Shown here one piece after another: positions 16,716-25,370 of a stretch of 64,000 nt of DNA (its first letter is position 1; every line of letters starts with the position of its first letter). This DNA is from Denitrovibrio acetiphilus DSM 12809. GTDB lineage: Bacteria > Chrysiogenota > Deferribacteres > Deferribacterales > Geovibrionaceae. The stretch is from the NCBI RefSeq assembly GCF_000025725.1, contig NC_013943.1:3158078-3222077 (forward strand). Direction: 5' to 3'. The notes beneath the pieces were generated by a model. It did not search any database, had not been told where the DNA came from, and was given only the letters and a program-made list of their open reading frames with translations. Both the position numbers and the translations under genes were made by a program.

Positions 16716-17524
16716 TGATGGATATACTCTCATACGGATTTATGCAGAATGCGGTTATGGCGAGTGTTCTCGCCTCTGTGGCTTGTGGCGTAATCGGATC
16801 CCTTGTTGTTGTTAACAGAATAGTATTTATTTCCGGCGGTATAGCACACACAGCATACGGCGGGATAGGACTGGCATTTTTTCTGGGGATATCACCTCTG
16901 CTGGGTGCCGGAATATTTGCTGTTGCCTCCGCTGTGGTTATGGCTTTGATAACTATGCATGCCAAGCATCGTGCGGATACTGTCATCGGTGCTATGTGGG
17001 CATTTGGTATGGCAGTGGGGATAATACTGCTTGATTTAACCCCTGGGTATAATGTTGATCTTATGAGTTATCTCTTCGGCAGTATTTTATCTGTTCCGAA
17101 GGCGGATCTTTTATATATGGCTGTTCTCGACTGTGTTATATTAGTCTATGTTATCAGTTTTTACAGGCAGATACATGCGGTGAGCTTTGACAGTGAGTTT
17201 GCCTCCAGTATGGGGGTGCGGTCGGAGCTGATATATATTTCAATGCTGATCATGTCTGCTCTGGCTGTTGTGCTGCTTATACGTGTGGTGGGGCTGATAC
17301 TTATTATTTCTATGCTGACAATTCCCCCTTATATGGCAGAGCGGCGTTCGTCCTCGCTTAAGGGGATGATGGTTTACTCCACAGTGTATTCGCTGATATT
17401 CTCTCTGGCAGGACTTCTGCTTTCATACACGTTTAACCTTACATCCGGCGCAAGTATTATATCTGTTTCCGCTGTATGTTTTTTCGCAAGTGTGCTGTAT
17501 GATAAAATTAAAACTTATAAATAA
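16715..17524 (+). CDS. Zinc/manganese-type ABC transporter permease
   Basis: A 269-residue ABC-3 family permease with about eight membrane helices. Typical sequence: an N-terminal FMQNAVMASVLASVACGVIGS helix, GGIAHTAYGGIG (the conserved family motif) and VVGLILIISMLTIPPYMA near residue 195. Together with the upstream ATPase (1-bp overlap) it makes the cytoplasmic and membrane parts of a Zn or Mn importer. The binding protein must come from elsewhere; a zinc- or manganese-specific assignment is not possible from these subunits. Confidence 0.9.
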   Translation: MMDILSYGFMQNAVMASVLASVACGVIGSLVVVNRIVFISGGIAHTAYGGIGLAFFLGISPLLGAGIFAVASAVVMALITMHAKHRADTVIGAMWAFGMAVGIILLDLTPGYNVDLMSYLFGSILSVPKADLLYMAVLDCVILVYVISFYRQIHAVSFDSEFASSMGVRSELIYISMLIMSALAVVLLIRVVGLILIISMLTIPPYMAERRSSSLKGMMVYSTVYSLIFSLAGLLLSYTFNLTSGASIISVSAVCFFASVLYDKIKTYK

Positions 17525-17585
17525 ATGAAGGCTTTAATAAACCTTTATTGATTTTTAGCTATTTATTTATTAATCTGAGGACTCT

Positions 17586-18350
17586 ATGGGAAAAATAATA
17601 GCAATAGCGAACCAGAAGGGTGGTGTAGGCAAAACCACAACGGCTATCAATCTAAGCTCTGCACTCGGATTTGCCGATGCAAAAGTGCTGGTTGTGGATA
17701 TGGATCCACAGGGGAACGCCACAAGCGGGCTTGGTGTTGTGCTTTCCGATGAAAGTGCGTCTATTTATGATGTACTTATAGGACGTGCCGAGACTAAATC
17801 TACCATACGCCCTACGAAGATCGAAAATCTTGACATTATACCCGGTAATATTAATCTGTCCGCAGCCGAGGTTGAGCTTGTCACCGAGATGTCCCGTGAG
17901 ACCAAACTTAAGAAGGCTCTTGCCTGTGTCAGGGACGAATATAATTTTATAATGATAGACTGTCCGCCTTCGCTCGGGCTACTTACTATAAACTCTTTGA
18001 CCGCCGCCGACTCCGTTTTGATTCCGCTCCAGTGCGAATATTACGCTATGGAGGGGCTCGGGCAGCTCCTGAATACCATTCGCCTTATCAGAGAAAGTCT
18101 GAACGAGGATCTCGAGCTGGAGGGGATACTCCTCACTATGTTTGATCCGCGTAACAACCTCTCGAAAGAGGTTCAGAAACAGGTTGAGGAATATCTGCAC
18201 GACAGTATTTTTAATACAATAATTCCCCGAAATGTCCGTTTGAGCGAAGCTCCCAGCTTTGGTCAGTCCATCATAGAATATGATATTAAATCCAAAGGCG
18301 CTGCGAGCTATATTGAGCTTGCAAAAGAGATGCTTGCGAGGCTTCCATGA
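17586..18350 (+). CDS. parA: Chromosome partitioning ATPase ParA (Soj)
   Basis: A 254-residue deviant Walker ATPase: KGGVGKTTT at 11-19 with the signature lysine, DMDPQGNAT (switch I) and DCPPSLGLLT (Walker B). Like chromosomal Soj it lacks the N-terminal DNA-binding domain of plasmid ParAs. It forms nucleoid-bound dimers that move ParB-parS complexes. A ribosome binding site (TGAGGA) precedes the ATG. parB follows with a 4-bp overlap. The usual neighbours gidA/gidB are not here; the genes are followed instead by bactofilin, tpiA and secG. Confidence 0.95.
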   Translation: MGKIIAIANQKGGVGKTTTAINLSSALGFADAKVLVVDMDPQGNATSGLGVVLSDESASIYDVLIGRAETKSTIRPTKIENLDIIPGNINLSAAEVELVTEMSRETKLKKALACVRDEYNFIMIDCPPSLGLLTINSLTAADSVLIPLQCEYYAMEGLGQLLNTIRLIRESLNEDLELEGILLTMFDPRNNLSKEVQKQVEEYLHDSIFNTIIPRNVRLSEAPSFGQSIIEYDIKSKGAASYIELAKEMLARLP

Positions 18351-19189
18351 AAAAAAATCCATTGGGTAAAGGGCTGGAAAGTCTTATCCCTAAAGCAGAA
18401 TCTACTCGTACAATTATAAACGAGATAGATATTGCAGATATTAAACCGAACCCTGAGCAGCCCAGAAAGGTCTTTGATGAAGAGGCTCTTTCTGAACTAA
18501 CGGATTCCATAAGAAGGAATGGGGTGATACAGCCTCTTGTCCTTGCTGCGGGTGAGGAAGAGGGCGAATACATTATTATCGCCGGTGAAAGACGATGGCG
18601 TGCCGCAGGGCTTGCAGGACTTCGCAGGGTTCCTGCTGTAGTTCGTGTCCTAACCCACGAGACAGAGAAGCTTGAGCTTGCACTGATAGAAAATATTCAG
18701 CGTGAGGATCTGGGGCCTCTGGAGCTTGCCAGAGCATATAAGAATCTGATGGATACACATGATTACCGTCAGGAAGATGTGGCTGATGTTGTGGGGAAAA
18801 GCCGCTCTGCTGTTGCGAACACTATAAGGCTGCTGGGACTGCCTGAAAAAGTTATCATGGCTCTCGAAGAGGGGCTGATAAGCGAAGGGCACGCAAGGGC
18901 TCTTATCGGACTGGACGAAAAGAAGGCGGTTGAAATTCTTTTTAAAATAATAGACAATAGCCTCTCTGTCCGTGATGTCGAAAAGCTCGTTTCAAAAAAA
19001 GAACGTGAGCAGATCATGCATAAGGAAGAGGACGAGAATATCTTCGTTATGAGTCTGAAAGCAGAGATGGAAGAGTTTTTCCGTACAAAAATAGAGATTA
19101 AACCCGGTAAAAAGGGCGGTACGATAAATATCAGATACTCCAGCGATGACGATCTGGACAGAATCATAAAAACAATCAGAGGGGAATAG
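18347..19189 (+). CDS. parB: Chromosome partitioning protein ParB (Spo0J)
   Basis: A 280-residue CTP-dependent DNA clamp. Seen: the N-terminal ParA-activating segment, the CTP-binding ParB box with GERRWRAAGLAG near 80-91, a helix-turn-helix (RQEDVADVVGKSRSAVANTIRLL) and a C-terminal dimerisation domain. It binds parS sites near the origin, spreads and is moved by ParA. I looked for the usual parS palindrome (centre CACGTG, flanked by TTT and AAA) by eye and did not find one in the window. It abuts the bactofilin gene directly, with no bases between. Confidence 0.94.
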   Translation: MKKNPLGKGLESLIPKAESTRTIINEIDIADIKPNPEQPRKVFDEEALSELTDSIRRNGVIQPLVLAAGEEEGEYIIIAGERRWRAAGLAGLRRVPAVVRVLTHETEKLELALIENIQREDLGPLELARAYKNLMDTHDYRQEDVADVVGKSRSAVANTIRLLGLPEKVIMALEEGLISEGHARALIGLDEKKAVEILFKIIDNSLSVRDVEKLVSKKEREQIMHKEEDENIFVMSLKAEMEEFFRTKIEIKPGKKGGTINIRYSSDDDLDRIIKTIRGE

Positions 19190-19564
19190 ATGAAGGGTAA
19201 AGATAACAACAGCATAGACGCTTTCCTCGGGAAGAATACCAGCTTTAACGGTACTCTTATTTTTGATGGGCTTGTCAGAATAGATGGGAACTTCGAAGGG
19301 AATATAAAAACACCAGACACCCTTGTTATTGCCGGTTCAGGTAATGTTAAGGCAGAGATTGAAGCAGGAGATGTGAAGATTTCCGGCAGATTCGATGGTG
19401 TCATCAGTGCAAAAGAAAAGGTCGAGCTTTATAAGCCTGCCTATGTTACAGGGACAATCAATACTCCGATTTTCAAAGTGGAAGAAGGTGTTGTTTTTAA
19501 CGGTAACTGCTCCATGGGCGGTAACAGTGCGAAGACAATTGTAACAGGCAAAGAAGAGGAGTGA
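19190..19564 (+). CDS. Bactofilin
   Basis: A 124-residue polymer-forming cytoskeletal protein. The core (about 20-110) is the repeating beta-helix of bactofilins, with the alternating hydrophobic-glycine pattern (FDGLVRIDGNFEGNI, VKISGRFDGVI, VTGTINTPIFKVEEGVVFNGNC). The N terminus is short and hydrophilic, the tail lysine/glutamate-rich. Bactofilins form nucleotide-independent filaments that guide peptidoglycan enzymes (CcmA in Helicobacter) or polar localisation of ParAB (BacNOP in Myxococcus). Its position immediately after parB makes a ParAB-linked role attractive; a cell-shape role would fit the Csd-like genes at 31.8-34.5 kb. Confidence 0.93.
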   Translation: MKGKDNNSIDAFLGKNTSFNGTLIFDGLVRIDGNFEGNIKTPDTLVIAGSGNVKAEIEAGDVKISGRFDGVISAKEKVELYKPAYVTGTINTPIFKVEEGVVFNGNCSMGGNSAKTIVTGKEEE

Positions 19565-19571
19565 TACTGAT

Positions 19572-20333
19572 ATGAGAAAGCCATACATCTACGGCAACTG
19601 GAAGATGAATCTGGATATGCATGGATCCAGCGATCTTATAAGTTCTATATTGTCAGTTAAAATAGATTATACAAAAGTAGATGTTGGTGTTGCGCCTGAC
19701 TTCAGTTCTCTGTATAAAGTGAGCCAGACCATCAAACAGATGGGATATCCTATTTCGGTCGCTGCGCAGAATATTTCCGCAGAAGAAAAGGGTGCGTTTA
19801 CAGGAGATGTAAGTGCTGCTATGGTGTTTGCCGCTGGAGCAGATAGTACGATACTCGGGCACTCTGAGAGGCGGATGATATTTGCAGAGGGGGACGAGCT
19901 TATTAACCAAAAAGTTAAAACAGCTCTTCGCAATAACCTTGATGTTATCCTCTGTGTAGGCGAAACACTTGATGAACGGGAGAGCGGCGTTGCTGCGGAT
20001 CGCGTTGTCTATCAGGTGGGAATGGGGCTTAAGGATATTGGCATGGACAGAATAAACCGTGTTACCCTCGCCTATGAACCGGTCTGGGCTATCGGTACTG
20101 GTAAGACCGCAACCCCTGCTGATGCCGAAGATATCCACGGGAAAATCCGTACGCAGCTTTCTAAGATGTACGGGCCTGTTGTCGCTGAAAAGATCAGAAT
20201 ACTATACGGAGGCAGCGTGAAACCGGATAATGTTTCGGCTCTCATGATGCGCGAAAATATAGATGGCGCCCTTGTTGGCGGAGCCAGCCTTGATGCAACT
20301 TCATTTGCAAAGCTGGTAAATTTTAACGGATAA
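19572..20333 (+). CDS. tpiA: Triose-phosphate isomerase
   Basis: Interconverts dihydroxyacetone phosphate and glyceraldehyde 3-phosphate. The 253-residue TIM barrel contains the phosphate/substrate lysine in NWKMN, the catalytic histidine in LGHSERR, the catalytic glutamate in AYEPVWAIGTGKTATP (loop 6) and the phosphate-binding ILYGGSV and LVGGASL segments. Length is normal. It is 7 bp after the bactofilin gene and 13 bp before secG; tpiA-secG is a common pairing in bacteria. Confidence 0.97.
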   Translation: MRKPYIYGNWKMNLDMHGSSDLISSILSVKIDYTKVDVGVAPDFSSLYKVSQTIKQMGYPISVAAQNISAEEKGAFTGDVSAAMVFAAGADSTILGHSERRMIFAEGDELINQKVKTALRNNLDVILCVGETLDERESGVAADRVVYQVGMGLKDIGMDRINRVTLAYEPVWAIGTGKTATPADAEDIHGKIRTQLSKMYGPVVAEKIRILYGGSVKPDNVSALMMRENIDGALVGGASLDATSFAKLVNFNG

Positions 20334-20346
20334 ACGGAGATTTTGA

Positions 20347-20670
20347 ATGTATACGATAATTCTTGCACTGCACCTTTTTGTGTGCTTCCTTCTCATTCTG
20401 GCAGTTCTTTTACAGGCTGGTAAAGGGTCATCCCTTGGTGCTGCTTTCGGCGGCGGACAGGGGGATGTTTTCGGACCGGGAGCACCTGTCAATATTATGA
20501 ACAGGATCACAACTGTGGTTGCAATACTTTTCATGGTGACCTCACTGCTCCTTGCGGTACTTTCTACACAGAAAACGACTAATAGCGTTGTTGATCAGTT
20601 TAATGTCCCTGCACAGCAGACAGTACCTGCACCAGTTGAAATACCTGCTGCGCCTGCGGAGTCAAAGTGA
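20347..20670 (+). CDS. secG: Preprotein translocase subunit SecG
   Basis: A 107-residue membrane protein with two hydrophobic helices (residues 3-23 and about 52-72) separated by the conserved Gly-rich loop GKGSSLGAAFGGGQGDVFG. SecG assists the SecYEG channel. The C-terminal 30 residues are an Ala/Pro/Val-rich tail, as in many SecG proteins. The stop codon overlaps the GTG start of the peptide-binding lipoprotein by 4 bp. Confidence 0.93.
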   Translation: MYTIILALHLFVCFLLILAVLLQAGKGSSLGAAFGGGQGDVFGPGAPVNIMNRITTVVAILFMVTSLLLAVLSTQKTTNSVVDQFNVPAQQTVPAPVEIPAAPAESK

Positions 20671-22325
20671 TAAATAGACTTCTCATTTTCATGCTTATGT
20701 TTGCTGTCGTTGCTTGTGGCAACAATGCAGACAAAGGAGCGGAAGGTGCCAAGGCTGATTCAAAAATAAAATCAGAAAAGGTGTCTGGCGACAATCCTGT
20801 CAACGGAGACGCCTTTATTTCGTCCAGCCTCGGTGACGCCACCGGGCTGATATATAACATTACATCAGATTCCGCTTCCCATGATATCGCATCTAAGATA
20901 TACAACGGGCTTGTGGAATATGACAAAGACATTAATATCGTAGGGGATCTTGCTGAAAGCTGGGATATAACAGACGAAGGCAAAACGATAGTCTTTCATC
21001 TGCGGAAAGATGTACGCTGGCATGATGGCGAGCCTTTCACTGCGGACGATGTCGAGTTTACCTATAAGTTTATGATAGATGATAAGACACCGACATCATA
21101 CGATGCGGATTTCCGTCTGGTCAAAAGCTTTGAGGTATTAGACAAGTATACTGTCAGAATTGAGTACGGCGAAGCTTATGCTCCTGCTCTGATAAGCTGG
21201 AGTATGCCGGTTCTTCCGAAGCATCTGCTCGAAGGTGTTGATGTTACAAAGTCCCCCCTTCTCAGAGAACCTGTCGGAACAGGTCCATATAAGTTTAAAG
21301 AGTGGAAAGCCGGAGAATCCATTACGCTTGAAGCTAATGAAGACTATTTCAAAGGACGCCCTTACCTTGACCGTTTTGTTATGCGTGTTATCCCTGACAG
21401 CGCCACAACGTTTCTGGAACTTTTAGACGGTGCAATAGACATGACAGGTCTTACACCTCTTCAATGGACCAGGCAGACCGATGCTAATAAACAATTTACA
21501 GAACAATACGATAAGTATGATTATCTGAGTTTCGGGTATACATATGTTGCGTATAATGAACTGAAAAAACCTTTTGATGATAAGCGAGTGCGGCAGGCTC
21601 TGACTTATGCCACACCAAAAGCGGATATTATTAAAGGTATTCTCTTTGATCTGGGTATCCCTGCCCACGGCCCCTACAAGCCCGGTACTATCTGGTACAA
21701 TGATAATGTTAAAAAATATGACTATAACCCTGAAAAAGCACTGGAACTGTTAGCCGAAGCTGGTTACACAGACAGCGACAGTGACGGTTTTCTGGATAAA
21801 GATGGTAAAAGATTTGAGTTCGAACTGATAACAAATCAGGGTAACTCTGTCCGCACTAAAATATGCGAAACCCTTCAGCAGAGCTGGGAAAAAATAGGGA
21901 TAAAGGTTAGCATCAGAGTTCTCGAGTGGGCAACATTTATCAATGAATATGTTGATAAACAGAAGTTTGACGCACTTGTTCTCGGATGGAATATAACAAA
22001 TGACCCCGACCTCTACGATGTCTGGTATTCGGGCAACTGCGGGGCGCGTAAACTGAATTTCATCTGCTATAAAAATGAAGAGCTGGACAGGCTTCTTATC
22101 GAAGGGCGCAAAGTCTTCGACCCTGAAAAGCGTAAAGAGTATTACCATAAAGCGCAGGAGATACTTGCAGAAGATCAGCCGTATACTTTTCTTTATGTAC
22201 CGTATTCTCTTGTAGCAATTTCCAAACGCTTTGAGAACGTATATACAGCACCTGCCGGACTGACACATAATCAGGACAAATGGTGGGTGAAAAAGGGAAA
22301 TCAGAAATATCATTTTGAAAGGTAA
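20667..22325 (+). CDS. Peptide/nickel-type ABC transporter substrate-binding lipoprotein
   Basis: A 552-residue periplasmic binding protein of family 5 (DppA/OppA/NikA). The N terminus is a lipoprotein signal peptide with lipobox VVAC, so the mature protein starts at about C17 and is anchored to a membrane. The conserved LAESWDITDEGKTIVFHLRKDVRWHDG..FTADDVEFTY block is typical of the family, as is KPFDDKRVRQALTYA. Start is GTG at 20667 overlapping secG. Two permeases follow immediately, but no ATPase genes. The ligand (di/oligopeptide, nickel or other) cannot be read from sequence. Confidence 0.92.
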   Translation: MINRLLIFMLMFAVVACGNNADKGAEGAKADSKIKSEKVSGDNPVNGDAFISSSLGDATGLIYNITSDSASHDIASKIYNGLVEYDKDINIVGDLAESWDITDEGKTIVFHLRKDVRWHDGEPFTADDVEFTYKFMIDDKTPTSYDADFRLVKSFEVLDKYTVRIEYGEAYAPALISWSMPVLPKHLLEGVDVTKSPLLREPVGTGPYKFKEWKAGESITLEANEDYFKGRPYLDRFVMRVIPDSATTFLELLDGAIDMTGLTPLQWTRQTDANKQFTEQYDKYDYLSFGYTYVAYNELKKPFDDKRVRQALTYATPKADIIKGILFDLGIPAHGPYKPGTIWYNDNVKKYDYNPEKALELLAEAGYTDSDSDGFLDKDGKRFEFELITNQGNSVRTKICETLQQSWEKIGIKVSIRVLEWATFINEYVDKQKFDALVLGWNITNDPDLYDVWYSGNCGARKLNFICYKNEELDRLLIEGRKVFDPEKRKEYYHKAQEILAEDQPYTFLYVPYSLVAISKRFENVYTAPAGLTHNQDKWWVKKGNQKYHFER

Positions 22326-22328
22326 GCT

Positions 22329-23309
22329 ATGCTTGCTTTTATACTGAGAAGAATTGCGGGAATGATACCACTGCTGATAGGTATCACAATTATATGTTTT
22401 GCTGTGATACATCTGGCACCGGGAGATCCGGCGCAATTCCTTTCGTCCATGAACCCAAAATTTTCTGAATCAGCCTATGAGAAATTTGAAAAGATGTACG
22501 GACTGGACAAGCCTCTGCCAGTGAGATATCTAGACTGGGTTAAGCGTGTTGCTGTACTTGATTTCGGCGAGTCTTTTGCCCCTGACGGCAGGTCGGTAAT
22601 GGATAAGGTAGGCGAACGGATGCCAGTTACTATCTATCTAAACATTGCAGGGCTGGTTCTCATCTTTATCGTGGCTCTCCCGCTGGGAGTGCTTTCTGCG
22701 TACTGGCATAACACATTCTTTGATAAGTCTGTAACTGTCTTTGTATTTGCAGGGTTTGCCGTGCCAACATTCTGGCTGGCTCTCATCTGTATGTACTACT
22801 TTGGCGTAGTAAAAGGATGGCTTCCTATATCCGGACTGAAATCATATAACTATGAGCAATTTTCGACGATGGGAAAGGTATGGGATGTCCTTCATCATGC
22901 TTTTCTTCCTGTTGTTTTATCTGTTTTCGGCGGTCTTGCAGGGCTTTCCCGTTTCGCACGCAACTCTATGATGGAGGTGCTTGGCGAGGAATATATTATT
23001 AGTGCACGCGCCAGAGGCATTACAGAAGGTAAAGTTATCTTCAAACACGCACTAAAAAATGCCATGCTGCCGGTTGTTACTATACTGGGGCTTTCAATAC
23101 CAGGACTTATAGGCGGAAGTGTTATATTCGAATCTATCTTCAGTATTCCAGGCATGGGGCAACTGTTTTATCAGTCTGTTATGTCCAGAGACTATCCTGT
23201 TGTTATGGGGGTTCTGGTGCTTGGTGCAGTATTGACCCTTATAGGCAATCTTGTCGCAGACATAAGCTACGGCATGGTAGACCCGAGGATCAGATATGGT
23301 AAGAAGTAA
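22329..23309 (+). CDS. Peptide-type ABC transporter permease (DppB family)
   Basis: A 326-residue permease with six predicted membrane helices and the N-terminal family signature LLIGITIICFAVIHLAPGDP. The ATPase-coupling EAA loop is ISARARGITEGKVIFKHALK, followed by NAMLPVVTILG. It is 4 bp downstream of the binding protein and overlaps the second permease by 14 bp. It forms the membrane channel with the DppC-like subunit. Confidence 0.93.
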   Translation: MLAFILRRIAGMIPLLIGITIICFAVIHLAPGDPAQFLSSMNPKFSESAYEKFEKMYGLDKPLPVRYLDWVKRVAVLDFGESFAPDGRSVMDKVGERMPVTIYLNIAGLVLIFIVALPLGVLSAYWHNTFFDKSVTVFVFAGFAVPTFWLALICMYYFGVVKGWLPISGLKSYNYEQFSTMGKVWDVLHHAFLPVVLSVFGGLAGLSRFARNSMMEVLGEEYIISARARGITEGKVIFKHALKNAMLPVVTILGLSIPGLIGGSVIFESIFSIPGMGQLFYQSVMSRDYPVVMGVLVLGAVLTLIGNLVADISYGMVDPRIRYGKK

Positions 23310-24126
23310 AATTTTTAGTAAGGTTAACGGAAATATCCTATTTTATTCAGGTATGGTTATAGTCGTTATCTTCTTTCTGGTGGCGATATTTGCACCTTAC
23401 ATCGCAACATACGACCCTACTCACATAGACTTTGACTCAGTTTTTCTGCCCCCCTCAGCAGAGCACTACTTCGGGACAGATGACTTGGGGCGTGATGTCT
23501 ATAGCCGTGTGGTTTACGGGAGCCGTATATCTTTGTTCGTCGGCTTTGTAGCTGTAGGGATATCCCTTGCTATCGGTGTTTTGCTTGGTCTGGTTGCAGG
23601 GTACTTTGGCGGTTTTGCTGATGCAATTATCATGCGGTTCGTTGATATAATGCTCTGTTTTCCGGCTTTTTTTCTGATTCTTGCTGTTATCGCTTTTCTG
23701 AGCCCATCCATGTTTAACGTTATGGCCATCATAGGTCTGACTGGCTGGATGGGTGTTACGAGGCTTGTTCGTGCTGAGGTGCTAAGTGTTAAGACAAGGG
23801 ATTACATCGTCTCAGCCCGTGTGCAGGGGCTTCCTGTATGGCTGATAATGAGCAAGCACATCCTGCCGAACGTCATAACTCCAATATTTGTCACTGCAAC
23901 TCTGGGTGTTGCCGGTGCAATTCTCACAGAATCATCACTGAGTTTTCTTGGGCTTGGCGTTCAGCCGCCAACACCTTCATGGGGTAATATACTCACCGCC
24001 GGTAAAGATAATATCATGTTTGCATGGTGGCTTTCATTTTTCCCCGGTATTGCGATATTTATAACTGTATTGGGTTATAACCTGCTTGGAGAAGGTCTTC
24101 GGGACATTCTTGACCCGAAACACTAA
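23296..24126 (+). CDS. Peptide-type ABC transporter permease (DppC family)
   Basis: A 276-residue permease with the DppC hallmark HYFGTDDLGRDVYSRVVYG and six membrane helices; coupling loop SARVQGLPVWLIMSKHILPN; C-terminal SFLGLGVQPPTPSWG motif is present. It ends 3 bp before the convergent HDOD gene. The cognate DppD/DppF ATPases are absent here, so the importer must borrow them from another locus. Confidence 0.93.
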   Translation: MVRSKIFSKVNGNILFYSGMVIVVIFFLVAIFAPYIATYDPTHIDFDSVFLPPSAEHYFGTDDLGRDVYSRVVYGSRISLFVGFVAVGISLAIGVLLGLVAGYFGGFADAIIMRFVDIMLCFPAFFLILAVIAFLSPSMFNVMAIIGLTGWMGVTRLVRAEVLSVKTRDYIVSARVQGLPVWLIMSKHILPNVITPIFVTATLGVAGAILTESSLSFLGLGVQPPTPSWGNILTAGKDNIMFAWWLSFFPGIAIFITVLGYNLLGEGLRDILDPKH

Positions 24127-24128
24127 GT

Positions 24129-25316
24129 CTACAGCGGCGGCAGTATAGTTAGTATGTCGCTAGGTTCCATATCTATATGCAGACATCTTGCAAGTGCATC
24201 TTCTAATGAAAGGTTATACCCGGCTCTTATGTCGGAAATGGTATTTGCGAGGAACAGAGCCTCAATGCAGGGGCGCATTTCGTCTGTTGCCAGCTCAGGC
24301 TCATGATGATAAAGAGCTGCTTCGACAGAGTATTGATTAAAGTTCCAACAGCTAAGAAAGTAGGCTCCGATCTCAGAATGCTTAAGGGATATATTTCCTG
24401 TCTCCAGCTCGCAGGTGTAGTAGTCTGTGTTGGGGTTATCATTGCGGTATTCAGTGATGCTGTTAAACTCCATAGGGAAAAATACAAGCTGAACAAGTTT
24501 TCCGATGTCATGAATAATGCCTATAGAGCTGTTTAGTGTGGTAATATGGCATGTGCCTGATTTTTTCGCTATTGCATGCATGTAGTAATTTGTTTCAATC
24601 GAGTGCCGTACAATGGATTCAAGCTCTCTGTTCTGAGCGGAGTTCAGCTGAAGATTAGCAGAAAGCGAGTGCAGCAGTACGATGTCTTTAACGGGATTCA
24701 TTCCCATATATATAATTGCTTTTTCGATAGATGTTCCGCAAAAACTTCCGAAAAAAGCAGAGTTTGCCACCTGAAGAACTTTGGCAGTAAGGGTTATGTC
24801 TTTTGCTATTATTGTTGCGATGTCCGGCAGTGGCTTTTCATCATTAATTGCCTCCATGAGCTCTTCATATACAGACATATCAATAGGAAACTCGTTTGAC
24901 CCAGGAAGTATCTCTAGTATTTTCTGATTAGTCATGTCTGCACGAATTCTCGCAATATCTAAAAGTTTCTTTTTTAGAAGCTCTGGCTTTGTAGAATCGT
25001 CAATGTAGGCGCAGGCTGTCCCTTTAATGATTGATTTGATAATTATTTCTTCATTTGCCTGATGTCCGAAAATAATACGCGTGTTTTGTTTACTGCGCTC
25101 CAGAATAGCTTGCAGAAAAGATATTCCGCTGGATTCCTCCAGATCAAACTCCGTAATTATGATATCTATCGACTGCTTTTCGAGAATGTCGAAAGCGTGC
25201 TGTTCGTTGCTGCATATATAAGTATCAAAGGGTAAGGACGCTACTGTGTCCTTCAGCATCTGACAGGATGCATTCTTCCGGCACATCAGGATAACGGATG
25301 GAATGTTTTGGTTCAT
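24129..25316 (-). CDS. HDOD-domain protein with a degenerate receiver domain
   Basis: A 395-residue cytoplasmic signalling protein. Residues 1-125 have a receiver fold, but the acidic pair after strand 1 is missing (VILMCRKN) and the phosphoacceptor position is glutamate (IITEFDLEESSG); the strand-5 lysine is kept (TKPEL). Residues about 140-345 are an HDOD domain (LPDIATIIAKDITLTAKVLQVANSAFFG; IIHDIGKLVQLVFF with its HD pair). HDOD proteins lack confirmed enzymatic activity and are linked to motility and stress signalling. The glutamate could mimic a permanently phosphorylated receiver. It lies 54 bp downstream of hypF on the same strand. Confidence 0.85.
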   Translation of the reverse strand: MNQNIPSVILMCRKNASCQMLKDTVASLPFDTYICSNEQHAFDILEKQSIDIIITEFDLEESSGISFLQAILERSKQNTRIIFGHQANEEIIIKSIIKGTACAYIDDSTKPELLKKKLLDIARIRADMTNQKILEILPGSNEFPIDMSVYEELMEAINDEKPLPDIATIIAKDITLTAKVLQVANSAFFGSFCGTSIEKAIIYMGMNPVKDIVLLHSLSANLQLNSAQNRELESIVRHSIETNYYMHAIAKKSGTCHITTLNSSIGIIHDIGKLVQLVFFPMEFNSITEYRNDNPNTDYYTCELETGNISLKHSEIGAYFLSCWNFNQYSVEAALYHHEPELATDEMRPCIEALFLANTISDIRAGYNLSLEDALARCLHIDMEPSDILTILPPL

Positions 25317-25370
25317 ACTCTACCTTCCCTCTCATTAAATATAATGAGTGGGTTGTGTTTATGAAAGGGA

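Noticed and set aside
17525..20346. parS sites near parAB
   Set aside because: No palindrome close to the usual parS consensus was found by eye; a systematic search with mismatches could still find one outside these coordinates.
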